Shown: positions 1 to 6,916, numbered from the stretch's first letter. The stretch: DNA of 15,861 nucleotides from Nitrososphaeria archaeon (GCA_027000765.1 JALTNJ010000142.1:1-15861); one strand, 5' to 3'. Made by a program: numbers and translations. The notes: generated by a model from the letters alone, not told the origin.

Positions 1-677
1 GGTGTAAGGATATCATATAATCTATTTAGTATAGATACTTGTAGTTTAGAATATCTCTTATATACACTGTCGTTAATATATTCCCTTACCTCACCGATTC
101 TATCAATATGTATCTCAGAAGAACATGGGGCGTCGAACAATACAGTCCTTACCCCTTCTATTTTAGGAAATCGTCTACCATCAAGTTTAGTTACAAGGAT
201 ATTCGAGTAACCCATCCTATCTATATTCGAGACAAGCGCTTTGTACCTATTTGAATCCGGTTCATTTGCTATGACAACACTATTTTCATGGGAGAACTCA
301 GCCATCATCAGTGCTTTACCACCAGGAGCCGCAGCAACATCTAGGCAGATATCCCCTAAGTATTTTCTCAGGATTAATGGTGGAATGAGGCTCGTAAGGT
401 CCATTATATAATATAGGCCTAGGTGATAGTCCAGGGTCTTAGCTAATCTATCCTTTCCACTAAAGACTAGTAGCGCATCTTTATACCAAGGTAGTTCTCT
501 AACCTCAATACTAAGATTCCTCAATCTACTTTTGATATAGCTGGTGGTGGTCCTAAGCCTATTTATTCTAATGACTCTAGTTGTATCTCTAAGTATCGTC
601 TTTATAAAGTCATTATACTCGGGTATTATATCCCTATATTTTTCGAATATGAGTAGGGCTCCTTCTTTATTCTTCAT
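1..677 (-). CDS. NOL1/NOP2/Sun family RNA (cytosine-5) methyltransferase, 3' part missing
   Basis: This is the N-terminal 225 residues of a SAM-dependent m5C methyltransferase acting on tRNA or rRNA; the gene runs off the left edge without a stop. Residues 1-65 form the small N-terminal segment that includes an RINRL-type stretch (about 37-41). The Rossmann domain follows, with SAM motif I DVAAAPGGK at 113-121, an acidic motif II near NEPD (about 138-141), and motif IV DAPCSSE at 182-188, whose Cys185 is the product-release cysteine of this family. The catalytic TC motif would lie just beyond the window. The visible end (KLQ..ILNRLYDILT) matches the helix before the family's usual KPGG..VYSTC strand. 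The ATG at 677 is preceded by GGTAATGAT, a plausible ribosome site. It lies 45 nt downstream of the diphthamide gene on the same strand and is probably cotranscribed. The RNA target (Trm4-like tRNA versus rRNA) cannot be decided from this fragment. Confidence 0.9.
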   Translation of the reverse strand, partial: MKNKEGALLIFEKYRDIIPEYNDFIKTILRDTTRVIRINRLRTTTSYIKSRLRNLSIEVRELPWYKDALLVFSGKDRLAKTLDYHLGLYYIMDLTSLIPPLILRKYLGDICLDVAAAPGGKALMMAEFSHENSVVIANEPDSNRYKALVSNIDRMGYSNILVTKLDGRRFPKIEGVRTVLFDAPCSSEIHIDRIGEVREYINDSVYKRYSKLQVSILNRLYDILT

Positions 678-722
678 CTTAGATCATTACCCATTAATTT
701 AATAGAGTTTTATTATAACCAA

Positions 723-1427
723 TTAACTGCTATTTTCTTCCCTCATGTTCTCTAAATCTGCCTTTTTTATAATTAGGTAACCAGAATCGCCAAGCCACTT
801 TTTCTCTATCTCTAGAATCTTTATGGGATTTGAAAATGTCTTCGCGTCGAGGACATATGTCTCGTATTCCCCGCCTTCCCCAGTGGGGTTGAAACTATAT
901 TTTCGGCTTAGTCTAAGCAGCTCCTCAACATCTTTTTCATCATCTATCACCCATCCAAGATGTTCTTCAGCTAATCCCCATGCAGATACGCTTACTATCA
1001 TGTACTTCATCCCAGCGTCTCTAAGATATCTGTATAGAAGCTCTTCCTGTTCCTCTCCCCATAATGGGGTATAGACTGTTAAGCCGACTTCCTCCGCTAT
1101 TTTTAATACCCTCTTCCTCTGATATTCGCTGGCTATTGCCCCTACTACTACTCCCTCATACCCCTCTTTATACAGTATCTGGAAAGCCTTTTTTAGGTCT
1201 GTAAGCTCTTTCTCCTTAATACCCTCTGTACGGAATATTATGTGTCTCATCCCCATTGAAACAGCCTGTAAATAAGTCCATCTTACATTTATAGTGTGGA
1301 ACATATAGCTATAGGGATTAGCCGAGATAAACGTCACTAAGGTATCTACTTTTTTCCCACCATCTAATGCCTCTATCACCGCCATGGTACTATCCTTGCC
1401 ACCCGTGAACAACCCAAAAAATTTCAT
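723..1427 (-). CDS. dph6: Diphthine--ammonia ligase (ATP-pyrophosphatase, DPH6 type)
   Basis: This enzyme performs the last step of diphthamide synthesis on elongation factor 2, amidating diphthine with ammonia and ATP in the cytoplasm. The 234-aa protein starts with the PP-loop TGGKDST at residues 8-14 (adenylation of the substrate carboxylate). It continues with an MFHT segment at 42-45, a GAI.S.YQR.R block at about 97-106, PLWG at 121-124, and the family hallmark GEGGEYET at 183-190, followed by VLDA. Length and motif order are those of archaeal single-domain members; the eukaryotic C-terminal RidA-like domains are absent, as expected. The ATG at 1427 lies about 28 nt after an AT-rich TATA-like element on the minus strand near 1452-1460, so the mRNA may have little or no leader. 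The RNA methyltransferase gene follows, so two translation-related genes sit together. Specificity is assigned from family motifs; other PP-loop ligases lack GEGGEYET. Confidence 0.9.
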   Translation of the reverse strand: MKFFGLFTGGKDSTMAVIEALDGGKKVDTLVTFISANPYSYMFHTINVRWTYLQAVSMGMRHIIFRTEGIKEKELTDLKKAFQILYKEGYEGVVVGAIASEYQRKRVLKIAEEVGLTVYTPLWGEEQEELLYRYLRDAGMKYMIVSVSAWGLAEEHLGWVIDDEKDVEELLRLSRKYSFNPTGEGGEYETYVLDAKTFSNPIKILEIEKKWLGDSGYLIIKKADLENMREENSS

Positions 1428-1522
1428 GGTATAATTAATTTATCCTGTATTAGATTTAACAGTTTTTATCCAGACCAAGTTATCAGGTAGAGACCTAGTC
1501 TATAATCAGCTTATTCGAAGTT

Positions 1523-1546
1523 TATACGTTGTGTTTACAATGTATA
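1523..1546. repeat. Imperfect inverted repeat upstream of the dsrE-tusA operon
   Basis: Arms TATACGTTGT (1523-1532) and ACAATGTATA (1537-1546) are inverted with one mismatch and a 4-nt spacer. The repeat lies about 40-60 nt upstream of the AT-rich promoter element of the DsrE-like gene. That position would suit an activator or other dimeric regulator, but this role is inferred from position and symmetry only, and the DNA here is AT-rich enough to yield such repeats by chance. Confidence 0.35.
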
Positions 1547-1585
1547 CCAATTGTCAAAATTATATACCTATTTTCCATACTTAAA

Positions 1586-1606
1586 AAAATATATATTTTA
1601 TATATT
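1586..1606 (+). promoter_or_regulatory. TATA-rich promoter element for dsrE2-tusA
   Basis: A run of A residues followed by ATATATATTTTATATATT is the only strong TATA-box-like stretch before the DsrE-like gene. It predicts a transcript start near 1625-1632 and a leader of about 45 nt that contains the GGTGAT ribosome site (1663-1668). The exact box position cannot be fixed because the whole element is A/T. Confidence 0.45.
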
Positions 1607-1675
1607 AGACTAAAGCACTATACATTTAAGATTATAGCCCACATCGTCGTAATAGTATTAGCGGTGATTTGAAAA

Positions 1676-2089
1676 ATGCCAAAGATATCTATTATATTGT
1701 TCTCTGGTACAGTGGATAAACTGATGCCAGTTGGAGTACTTGCTTCTGCTGCAGCGGCCATAGGAATGGAAGTGGAGATCTTCGCTACTTTCTGGGGCCT
1801 ACTCGCAATGAAGAAGGACATGGCTGAGAAGAACATGAAGATCAGTAAAGAATATGAAGAGATGGCCGAGATGATGTTTAAGATTATGAAAGAGAAGAAT
1901 GTGCCTAGCTGGATAGACATGGTTAGAACAGCGAAAGAACTTGGTAACGTCAAGGTCTACGCATGTGCCATGACCTTCGACATGTTTGGAATGAAGAAGG
2001 AGGATCTCGTTGATATAGTAGATGAGATCGTCGGTGCAGGCGAGTACCTGGATAAAGCTAAAGAGGCCGACATTACATTGTTTATCTGA
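1676..2089 (+). CDS. DsrE/DsrF-like (DsrE2 type) sulfur-carrier protein
   Basis: This 137-aa cytoplasmic protein belongs to the DsrE/DsrF/DrsH-like group (DsrE2 type), small proteins that bind persulfide or thiosulfonate sulfur on a conserved cysteine and exchange it with TusA. The visible signs are the N-terminal IILFSGTVDKL strand-loop, the FATFWGL block (about 36-42), a charged helical insertion at 45-80, and the motif ACAMTFDMFGM (96-106), in which Cys97 is the only cysteine of the protein and is the expected sulfur-binding residue. The ATG at 1676 has GGTGAT seven nt upstream. The stop at 2089 is 11 nt before tusA, whose GAGGTGA ribosome site overlaps this stop codon, so the two are co-translated. 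An adjacent DsrE-TusA pair is a known sulfur-relay arrangement in sulfur-oxidising bacteria and archaea, which supports the call. No membrane segment is predicted by eye. Confidence 0.88.
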   Translation: MPKISIILFSGTVDKLMPVGVLASAAAAIGMEVEIFATFWGLLAMKKDMAEKNMKISKEYEEMAEMMFKIMKEKNVPSWIDMVRTAKELGNVKVYACAMTFDMFGMKKEDLVDIVDEIVGAGEYLDKAKEADITLFI

Positions 2090-2100
2090 GGTGACCATAT

Positions 2101-2337
2101 ATGGATGTCAAGCCAGATAGGGTTATAGATGCTAGAGGCTCATTCTGCCCGGGTCCATTGATGGAGCTCATTAGGGCAATTAGAGACGCTAAAGTAGGTG
2201 AGGTTATAGCTGTATATTCCACGGACTCGGGAAGCAAGAGGGATATTCCACTTTGGGTTGAAAAAGCTGGTCATGAGTTAATCGGTGTTTTCGAGAGAGA
2301 AGGATATACTGAGTTTATCGTCAGAAAGAAAAAGTAG
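2101..2337 (+). CDS. tusA: TusA-family sulfurtransferase (sulfur carrier)
   Basis: This 78-aa TusA/SirA-like protein carries sulfur as a persulfide on the cysteine of its CPxP motif and passes it to partners such as DsrE-type proteins, molybdopterin synthesis or tRNA thiolation. The sequence shows IDARGSFCPGPLMEL at residues 9-23, with Cys16 as the carrier cysteine and Pro17/Pro19 completing the motif. It then shows a GEVIAVYSTD strand (33-42), an IPLWVEKAGHEL helix, and a final beta strand ending FIVRKKK. This is the usual single-domain length. It is the second gene of the pair with the DsrE-like gene. The ribosome site GAGGTGA sits six nt before the ATG and overlaps the upstream stop. The stop codon itself contributes the first G of the downstream terminator hairpin. 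Confidence 0.92.
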   Translation: MDVKPDRVIDARGSFCPGPLMELIRAIRDAKVGEVIAVYSTDSGSKRDIPLWVEKAGHELIGVFEREGYTEFIVRKKK

Positions 2338-2376
2338 GGGTTAGGTAAATACCCCAAATCATATTTTTTTATTTTT
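2337..2376. terminator. Hairpin plus T-run between convergent sulfur operons
   Basis: GGGGT (2337-2341) pairs with ACCCC (2351-2355) around a 9-nt loop. A run of seven T at 2364-2370, then five more T after an A, follows on the plus strand. This lies between the tusA stop and the DUF1641 stop, so it probably ends the plus transcript. T-runs alone can terminate archaeal transcription, so the hairpin may or may not matter. Confidence 0.5.
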
Positions 2377-2833
2377 CCTCTGGATAGGCGTGTCTACCCA
2401 TGAGTTTTGTCATTGCAATTAGTAGTGTGAGACCTTTCTGAACATCCTTGTCCCGTAGAGCTCTCATAAGGCTGAATAACCCAGTTATCTGTGTCTTCTT
2501 AATCTCTTCTTTAAGCTCAAGAGGATGATCTGCCACTGCAGAGATCAAGTTCTGCAGATGTGGGGAGTTTATCTTTGCAGCTAAATCAAGGAATGTACTG
2601 GCCAATGAAGCTGCTCCTGAAACCATTTCATCGGATAGCATATCTTTCGACACATTTAAGAAGCATAGTAGATTAGCGAATGTCTCTAGAGAGCCGCTCT
2701 CAACCATTTTGTTAAGTATCCCGATACTCTTGGAGAGCTTGGGCAGGCTCTCGAGTATCTCCTCCATAGCCTTCAACTTCTCCTCATCAGATAATGTCTC
2801 CTCAATCAATTTCTCGATTTTCTCCTTACTCAT
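2369..2833 (-). CDS. DUF1641 protein, partner of the SQR-like flavoprotein
   Basis: This 154-aa mostly helical soluble protein has the DUF1641 signature near its C-terminus: GLFSLMRALRDKDVQKGL (about 124-141), followed by a hydrophobic TLLIAMTKLMG. In archaea and bacteria, DUF1641 genes are often found beside sulfide:quinone-oxidoreductase-like or formate-dehydrogenase genes; the biochemical role is not established. The start is placed at the ATG at 2833 because it overlaps the stop of the upstream flavoprotein as ATGA and has GGGGTGAT just before it. A start further upstream would only add residues from the overlapping frame. The two genes are therefore translationally coupled, which suggests a complex or shared membrane function. 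A single cysteine lies in the LLCFLN segment (about residue 57). Confidence 0.85.
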   Translation of the reverse strand: MSKEKIEKLIEETLSDEEKLKAMEEILESLPKLSKSIGILNKMVESGSLETFANLLCFLNVSKDMLSDEMVSGAASLASTFLDLAAKINSPHLQNLISAVADHPLELKEEIKKTQITGLFSLMRALRDKDVQKGLTLLIAMTKLMGRHAYPEEK

Positions 2834-3987
2834 ACAATCACCCCTGGTAAGATCGACTTCGCAGTTAATGTCCAATACAGTTTATTATACATGAGTTTTA
2901 ACCAATAGCAGGCGAAGTTCGGGGGATTCGGCTTAGGCGGGTTGTCGTAATCAAATACGATGGTTGTTCCTTCACCTAATCCAGTTACAACGAAACACAT
3001 CACTCTTCCATTATATCTAGCCATTGGAGTATATCCCTCTATATCTGAAAGGATCCTGGATGTAACTACCTCCGCTTGGAAATCTGCGACAGAACCTGCT
3101 TTAGACACTGGAAGGTCGGTTGCGTCCCCAATTACATATACGTCGTCGTATCCCTTCATGTTGAGTGTATGTCTATCAGTAGGTATCCACCCGCTTCTAT
3201 CCCCAAGGCCCGAGTCTATTATTACCTGTGCTCCTTTGTGAGGCGGTATTATGATCGCTAGATCATATTTTACAGTCTCTCCTTCAAGTGAGTATATCTC
3301 CCTCTTCTCCGGGTCTAAACCTTCTAGATTAAACATTAGGTTGGTCTCTATTCCCCTCTCCTCCATTATCGGAGCAAGTAACTCGGCTACAGACTCAATT
3401 GGAAATACTCTAGGCAATGGATAGATGTACCTTATATTTACTTTATCACTTAACCCCGCTCTCTTAAAGTAGTCAGCTAGCATTAGGGTCATCTCTATTG
3501 GTGCTGGGGGACACTTATATGGTACGCCTGCAACTCCTATGACGATATCACCGCCTTTAAACTCGTTTAACGCCTTCTTAAACCTCATAGTACTCTCAAA
3601 GCTATAGAAGTTGTGTGTATGCTCTTTTAAACCGGGTATTGAGTCATAGTCTAGGTGGGAACCGGTTGAGATTATGAGGTAGTCGTATTTAATCTCCTTC
3701 TCGCTGGTTTTTACGACTCTGTTATCTGGATCTATTAAGGTAGCTTTTTCCCTTATCCACTTAACTCCCTCTGGAATAAGCGTTGATACTGGCCTATATG
3801 TCTCCCACGGCTCCATTAATCCAAGAGGTACAAAGAGGAAGCCAGGTTGATAATAATGGCGTTCGCTTGGCTCGATAAGAATGATCTCTGTATTCTTTTC
3901 CCCACTGTCATGCCTCAGTTTCTGGTGGAGTCTGTTGAGGGTTATTATTCCCCCCGTCCCTCCTCCCAAGATAACGATTCGCTTCAT
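2830..3987 (-). CDS. Sulfide:quinone oxidoreductase / flavocytochrome c sulfide dehydrogenase-like FAD enzyme
   Basis: This 385-aa FAD-dependent enzyme of the SQR/FCSD branch of disulfide-reductase-like flavoproteins probably oxidises sulfide to sulfane sulfur and passes electrons to quinone at the membrane. The FAD-binding GGGTGG is at residues 8-13, the acidic end of the second strand at E39, STGS at 107-110 is the ATG-like motif, and GDATDLPVSKAG at 287-298 is the second FAD site with the usual SK.G extension. Cysteines occur only at 159 (PYKCPPAP), 331 (VMCFVVTG) and 360. The first two match the paired redox cysteines of the family. No cysteine is present around 110-135, where classical SQRs carry a third. 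The C-terminus (NKLYWTLTAKSILPG) could be an amphipathic membrane anchor. The ATG at 3987 sits about 25 nt after a TATA-like element. The DUF1641 gene follows with an ATGA overlap. Another FAD/NADH-linked sulfur enzyme remains possible. Confidence 0.85.
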   Translation of the reverse strand: MKRIVILGGGTGGIITLNRLHQKLRHDSGEKNTEIILIEPSERHYYQPGFLFVPLGLMEPWETYRPVSTLIPEGVKWIREKATLIDPDNRVVKTSEKEIKYDYLIISTGSHLDYDSIPGLKEHTHNFYSFESTMRFKKALNEFKGGDIVIGVAGVPYKCPPAPIEMTLMLADYFKRAGLSDKVNIRYIYPLPRVFPIESVAELLAPIMEERGIETNLMFNLEGLDPEKREIYSLEGETVKYDLAIIIPPHKGAQVIIDSGLGDRSGWIPTDRHTLNMKGYDDVYVIGDATDLPVSKAGSVADFQAEVVTSRILSDIEGYTPMARYNGRVMCFVVTGLGEGTTIVFDYDNPPKPNPPNFACYWLKLMYNKLYWTLTAKSILPGVIV

Positions 3988-4004
3988 AATCCATCACTAC
4001 ACAA

Positions 4005-4017
4005 ATAAATATATACA
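4005..4017 (-). promoter_or_regulatory. TATA-like box for the SQR-DUF1641 operon
   Basis: On the minus strand this reads GTATATATTTATT, about 20-30 nt before the ATG at 3987. The spacing predicts a very short leader or a leaderless mRNA. Confidence 0.45.
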
Positions 4018-4043
4018 TACAGCTTGATAAGCCACTAAGCATA

Positions 4044-4074
4044 TATACTATGTCCACCAAATAACTTTAGTATA
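4044..4074. repeat. Inverted repeat in the divergent promoter region
   Basis: TATACTA at 4044-4050 is repeated inverted as TAGTATA at 4068-4074, with a 17-nt spacer. It sits between the divergent SQR and metal-transport operons. It could be an operator or the paired upstream edges of two promoters; the arms are short and AT-rich, so chance is not excluded. Confidence 0.25.
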
Positions 4075-4119
4075 AATAAATTAAACCGTATATATATTGA
4101 ATAAAAAGGAGTGTCTAGT

Positions 4120-4194
4120 ATGGATAAATGGTGTTTAAAATTTCATAGTCTAATTCCATCAATAGTATATTTTAGATTATGGATGTATCGTTAG
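4120..4194 (+). CDS. Possible 24-aa leader ORF before the metal ABC operon
   Basis: A 24-codon ORF opens with ATG at 4120 and ends with TAG at 4194, 48 nt before the binding-protein gene. GGAG (4108-4111) lies eight nt upstream of the ATG, a good ribosome-site distance. A TATATATATT stretch at 4089-4098 lies about 27 nt upstream, so even a leaderless start is possible. The peptide is hydrophobic and aromatic, with one Cys (residue 5) and one His (residue 9), and ends in basic residues. It matches nothing I recognise. It could be a small membrane peptide, a regulatory leader, or chance. Confidence 0.3.
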   Translation: MDKWCLKFHSLIPSIVYFRLWMYR

Positions 4195-4242
4195 GATGTT
4201 AATAGAATATTGGCTTTATCGTTTCAACGATGGTCGAGTACA

Positions 4243-5280
4243 ATGAAGAACATCATTTCAAGATTAACCGTTGTGAGCCTCACAATAGTATTGTCACTAT
4301 CCCTAGTGACTCCTATCTATGCGTCTTTAGATGACAATAGGGTTGTAGTTACCGTCTCGATGCCTAGCATAGGTTGGATAGTTAATGATGTGGCTGGGGA
4401 TTACATTAGGATAGTGTATATCGTTCCAGAGGGTGGTGAACCACATATATTTCAATTAACTCCTGAAAAGTTGATGGGGCTAGCGGATACAGACCTTTTT
4501 GTATTCACAGGTAATCTAGATTTCGAGAAGCGCATTATGGAAGAATATCCAGATAAAGAGTATTTATATCTCGATTGGGATTCAATGACCTACGGTGGCT
4601 ACAGAATCAAACTCATAAAACTGCCCGGCGAGTCCGGTTACAATTCTCATGGATATTGGATGTATCCCGATAATGCATTGGCAATAGCCAAGGCCGTTGT
4701 AGATGTGCTAGTGAAGATAGATCCGCAGCATGAGGATTATTATAGGGTTCGACTGGAGTTATTTAGGGAGCATATAACTAGGGTAAAGAGAGAGTTCACG
4801 AAAATTATGATGCAATATAATTTGGATGAAGCGGATGTTGTGATAAGCTCACCTGAAATCCAATATATAATAACATTGCTAAACACCTCTATTGCAGGGG
4901 TGTTGGTATCGGGGCATGGATCAAGTGTATCTGGAATAGGATTATCTACGGCTATAGATACTCTTAAGCAAAGTAGGTTACCCCTAATAATAGTTTCTGA
5001 ATCACTTGAATATCTTGATCTAGAGGGTCCTGTGGATCAGATCTCAAGTGAAACAGACGCTAAAATAATTCATATAAAATTCTTTTCATCGGTTGGAGAC
5101 AGTTATCTAGCGTTAATGATGTATAATGCTGGTATCTTATCTTCGTCTTTATCCTGCTCCGCAACAGTTTCCACTCAAGTATCAGCTGAGATAATAACTA
5201 TATTTCTGGTACTAACCCTCGCTCTAATATCCATAGTAATAGTAGAGGCGTTATATATTCATCGGTTGAGGGAGGTTTAG
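4243..5280 (+). CDS. Zn/Mn-type ABC transporter substrate-binding protein (ZnuA/TroA-like), membrane-anchored
   Basis: This extracellular metal-binding protein feeds the ABC importer encoded next. From the ATG at 4243 it is 345 aa, with a Sec-type signal peptide at 1-27 (Lys/Arg start, hydrophobic core, TPIYA end). The cluster A-I fold is recognisable: GGEPHIFQLTPEK with ligand candidate His68, the SHGYWMYPDNA block with His136 (matching the family's H.W.DP region), a central helix around 160-190, GHGSS with His225, and a late SES segment with Glu254. The ending YLALMMYNAGIL (289-299) matches the family's Y...M..N....L helix. After that comes a C-terminal membrane helix (about 315-337) with a basic tail, which probably tethers the protein in place of a lipid anchor. 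An in-frame TTG at 4210 would add 11 residues before the signal peptide and is less likely. GGAGG inside the last codons serves the ATPase gene. The exact metal is inferred. Confidence 0.85.
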   Translation: MKNIISRLTVVSLTIVLSLSLVTPIYASLDDNRVVVTVSMPSIGWIVNDVAGDYIRIVYIVPEGGEPHIFQLTPEKLMGLADTDLFVFTGNLDFEKRIMEEYPDKEYLYLDWDSMTYGGYRIKLIKLPGESGYNSHGYWMYPDNALAIAKAVVDVLVKIDPQHEDYYRVRLELFREHITRVKREFTKIMMQYNLDEADVVISSPEIQYIITLLNTSIAGVLVSGHGSSVSGIGLSTAIDTLKQSRLPLIIVSESLEYLDLEGPVDQISSETDAKIIHIKFFSSVGDSYLALMMYNAGILSSSLSCSATVSTQVSAEIITIFLVLTLALISIVIVEALYIHRLREV

Positions 5281-5283
5281 ATC

Positions 5284-6075
5284 ATGGCCATAGATGTTAT
5301 TCATATAGAGAATGTATCTGTAGAATTCAATGGAGCAGTAATATTGAATGATATTTCCCTAGAAATTTATGGTAATGAGTTCACCGTAGTAATTGGGCCA
5401 AATGGAGCTGGTAAAACCACCTTCATAAAGTCGATACTAGGATTAATTCATCCCTCAAAAGGAGAGATCAAGGTCTTTGGCCATAATCCGTTTCGTGAAG
5501 GAGAATATATTCGAAAGATAGTCGGTTACGTTCCCCAATACATAAGAATTTCTGATGTTATCCCCATGAATGTATTAGAGACCGTGCTTATGGGTATCTT
5601 GGTAAAGAAGAAACCCCCTCGAATCCCCTCAAAAACCGATATCCAAAGTGCATTACAGGCGTTGAAGGTCGTGGATATGGTGGAATATAGGGAGCGGTAT
5701 ATTCACGAGTTAAGTGGTGGGGAGCGTCAGAGGGTTTTAATAGCCAGGGCTATGGTGAGAAAACCAAAGTATCTTATCTTGGATGAGCCGTTTACAGGCG
5801 TGGATGTAAAGAGCCAGAGGGAATTGATAGAGTTTCTACATAAGATCCATGTTGAGAATAAAGTAGGGATGTTGATCGTAGTTCATGACTTAGCTCCAAT
5901 AATTAGATATGTGGACAAAATACTCCTTTTAAACAAAAGAGTGGTGGCCTATGGTTCTCCAAGAGATGTCCTGAAAAAAGAGACAATTAAAGAGGCTTAT
6001 GGCGCTGAAGTAGAGATTCTAGAGCATGACAAGATATGTTATCCATTATTAGGTGACGTCCATCGTCATAGGTGA
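5284..6075 (+). CDS. Metal ABC transporter ATP-binding protein (ZnuC/MntB-like)
   Basis: This is the ATPase that powers the metal importer at the inner face of the membrane. The 263-aa single nucleotide-binding domain has Walker A GPNGAGKTT at 38-46, a Q-loop in GYVPQ (Gln85), the signature LSGGERQR at 143-150, Walker B with DEP (YLILDEP, 163-169), a D-loop GVD, and the H-loop histidine in VVHD (about 201). The C-terminal tail CYPLLGDVHRHR resembles the His-containing tails of zinc/manganese ATPases. It begins three nt after the stop of the binding-protein gene, with GGAGG at the proper distance, and ends seven nt before the permease start. The three genes form one operon. All catalytic motifs are intact. 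The substrate class comes mainly from the neighbouring ABC-3 permease and binding protein. Confidence 0.93.
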   Translation: MAIDVIHIENVSVEFNGAVILNDISLEIYGNEFTVVIGPNGAGKTTFIKSILGLIHPSKGEIKVFGHNPFREGEYIRKIVGYVPQYIRISDVIPMNVLETVLMGILVKKKPPRIPSKTDIQSALQALKVVDMVEYRERYIHELSGGERQRVLIARAMVRKPKYLILDEPFTGVDVKSQRELIEFLHKIHVENKVGMLIVVHDLAPIIRYVDKILLLNKRVVAYGSPRDVLKKETIKEAYGAEVEILEHDKICYPLLGDVHRHR

Positions 6076-6081
6076 TGCAAG

Positions 6082-6906
6082 TTGGATATAACCAGTATCT
6101 TTATGAATCAATTTTTCCTGAGGGCTTTGGCAGGTTTAATACTAACGGCTATAGCATCTGCGACGGTGGGTACAATTATAGTCAGTAGGGGAATGACTTT
6201 CTTGACGGCTGAAGTGGCTCATGCTGCATTGGGTGGAGCTGCTCTCGGTGTCTTTATAAATGGACTATTGGGCTTGGGGATAGATCCCTTCTTCACCGCA
6301 ATCGCCTCTGGAGTTGTATTTGGGATGCTGGCGGGGTATGGTGGCAAGACGGGGAGTCCGGAGAAGCTTGAGGCTGCAATAGGCGTCTCTATGGCGATAA
6401 GCATGTCTATAGCGGTGCTCTTCCTCGGCATGATTCCCAGCCAGGATATTCCAAAGGTATGGGGATATCTACTTGGAGATATCCTACTACTTACTTTAAA
6501 CGATATAATTATCCTCTCCATTGTCGTAGTGTCCACAGTAATTATATTCCTATTCTTTCAGAGAGAATTTATTTATATTGCTATGGATATGGAGGGAGCT
6601 GAGGCACTTGGATATAATGTATCCTTCTATCACTATCTAAGCATCTTCATATCTTCCCTTGCAATCGTGGTGGCAACCAAAGCGGTGGGTTCGATAATGA
6701 TCTATGCCGTTATGATAATCCCTCCAGTGATATCACTGATGCTAGTGAAGAAATTTATTCTTGCAAGCATTACATCTTTCGTCATAGTGCTCGTGACCGG
6801 TATAGTCGGGTTATTGATCAGTTTCTATGTAAATGTGGCTCCCAGTGGAGTAATAGGGATATTGATTAGTTTTCTTTATCTATTACTAGCATTTAAAAGG
6901 GGATGA
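6082..6906 (+). CDS. Metal ABC transporter permease (ABC-3 family, ZnuB-like)
   Basis: This 274-aa integral membrane protein of the ABC-3 family forms the channel for Zn2+, Mn2+ or a similar ion. It has about eight hydrophobic helices. Early family motifs are visible: VSRGMTFLTAEVAHAALGGAALG (about 34-56), corresponding to the usual R...f..da.SHA.l.G..lg, and a central segment with EGAEALGYNVSFYHYL (about 171-186), matching the cytoplasmic coupling-helix region (A...G). Late helices contain KAVGSIMIYAVMIIPP, the strongly conserved VG.lLv.allI.P motif. The start is a TTG at 6082: it has GGTGAT (6071-6076) five nt upstream, and an in-frame stop at 6073 excludes a longer protein. It is the last gene of the importer operon and runs convergently into the IMP dehydrogenase gene, with 17 nt between stops. 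Confidence 0.92.
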   Translation: MDITSIFMNQFFLRALAGLILTAIASATVGTIIVSRGMTFLTAEVAHAALGGAALGVFINGLLGLGIDPFFTAIASGVVFGMLAGYGGKTGSPEKLEAAIGVSMAISMSIAVLFLGMIPSQDIPKVWGYLLGDILLLTLNDIIILSIVVVSTVIIFLFFQREFIYIAMDMEGAEALGYNVSFYHYLSIFISSLAIVVATKAVGSIMIYAVMIIPPVISLMLVKKFILASITSFVIVLVTGIVGLLISFYVNVAPSGVIGILISFLYLLLAFKRG

Positions 6907-6916
6907 GGTGGTAAAA

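Noticed and set aside
1441..1675. tRNA, C/D box RNA or riboswitch in the region before dsrE2
   Set aside because: No cloverleaf, no TGATGA/CTGA box pair and no known riboswitch core could be found by eye; the region is AT-rich promoter sequence with one inverted repeat.
1618..2098. Minus-strand frames of 99 and 111 codons over the DsrE-like gene
   Set aside because: They are antisense shadows of a well-supported gene with recognisable motifs on the plus strand; their translations match no family.
2834..2875. Upstream extension of the DUF1641 protein by 14 residues
   Set aside because: The extension reads through the flavoprotein coding sequence in another frame; the ATGA overlap at 2833 with GGGGTGAT before it is the better start.
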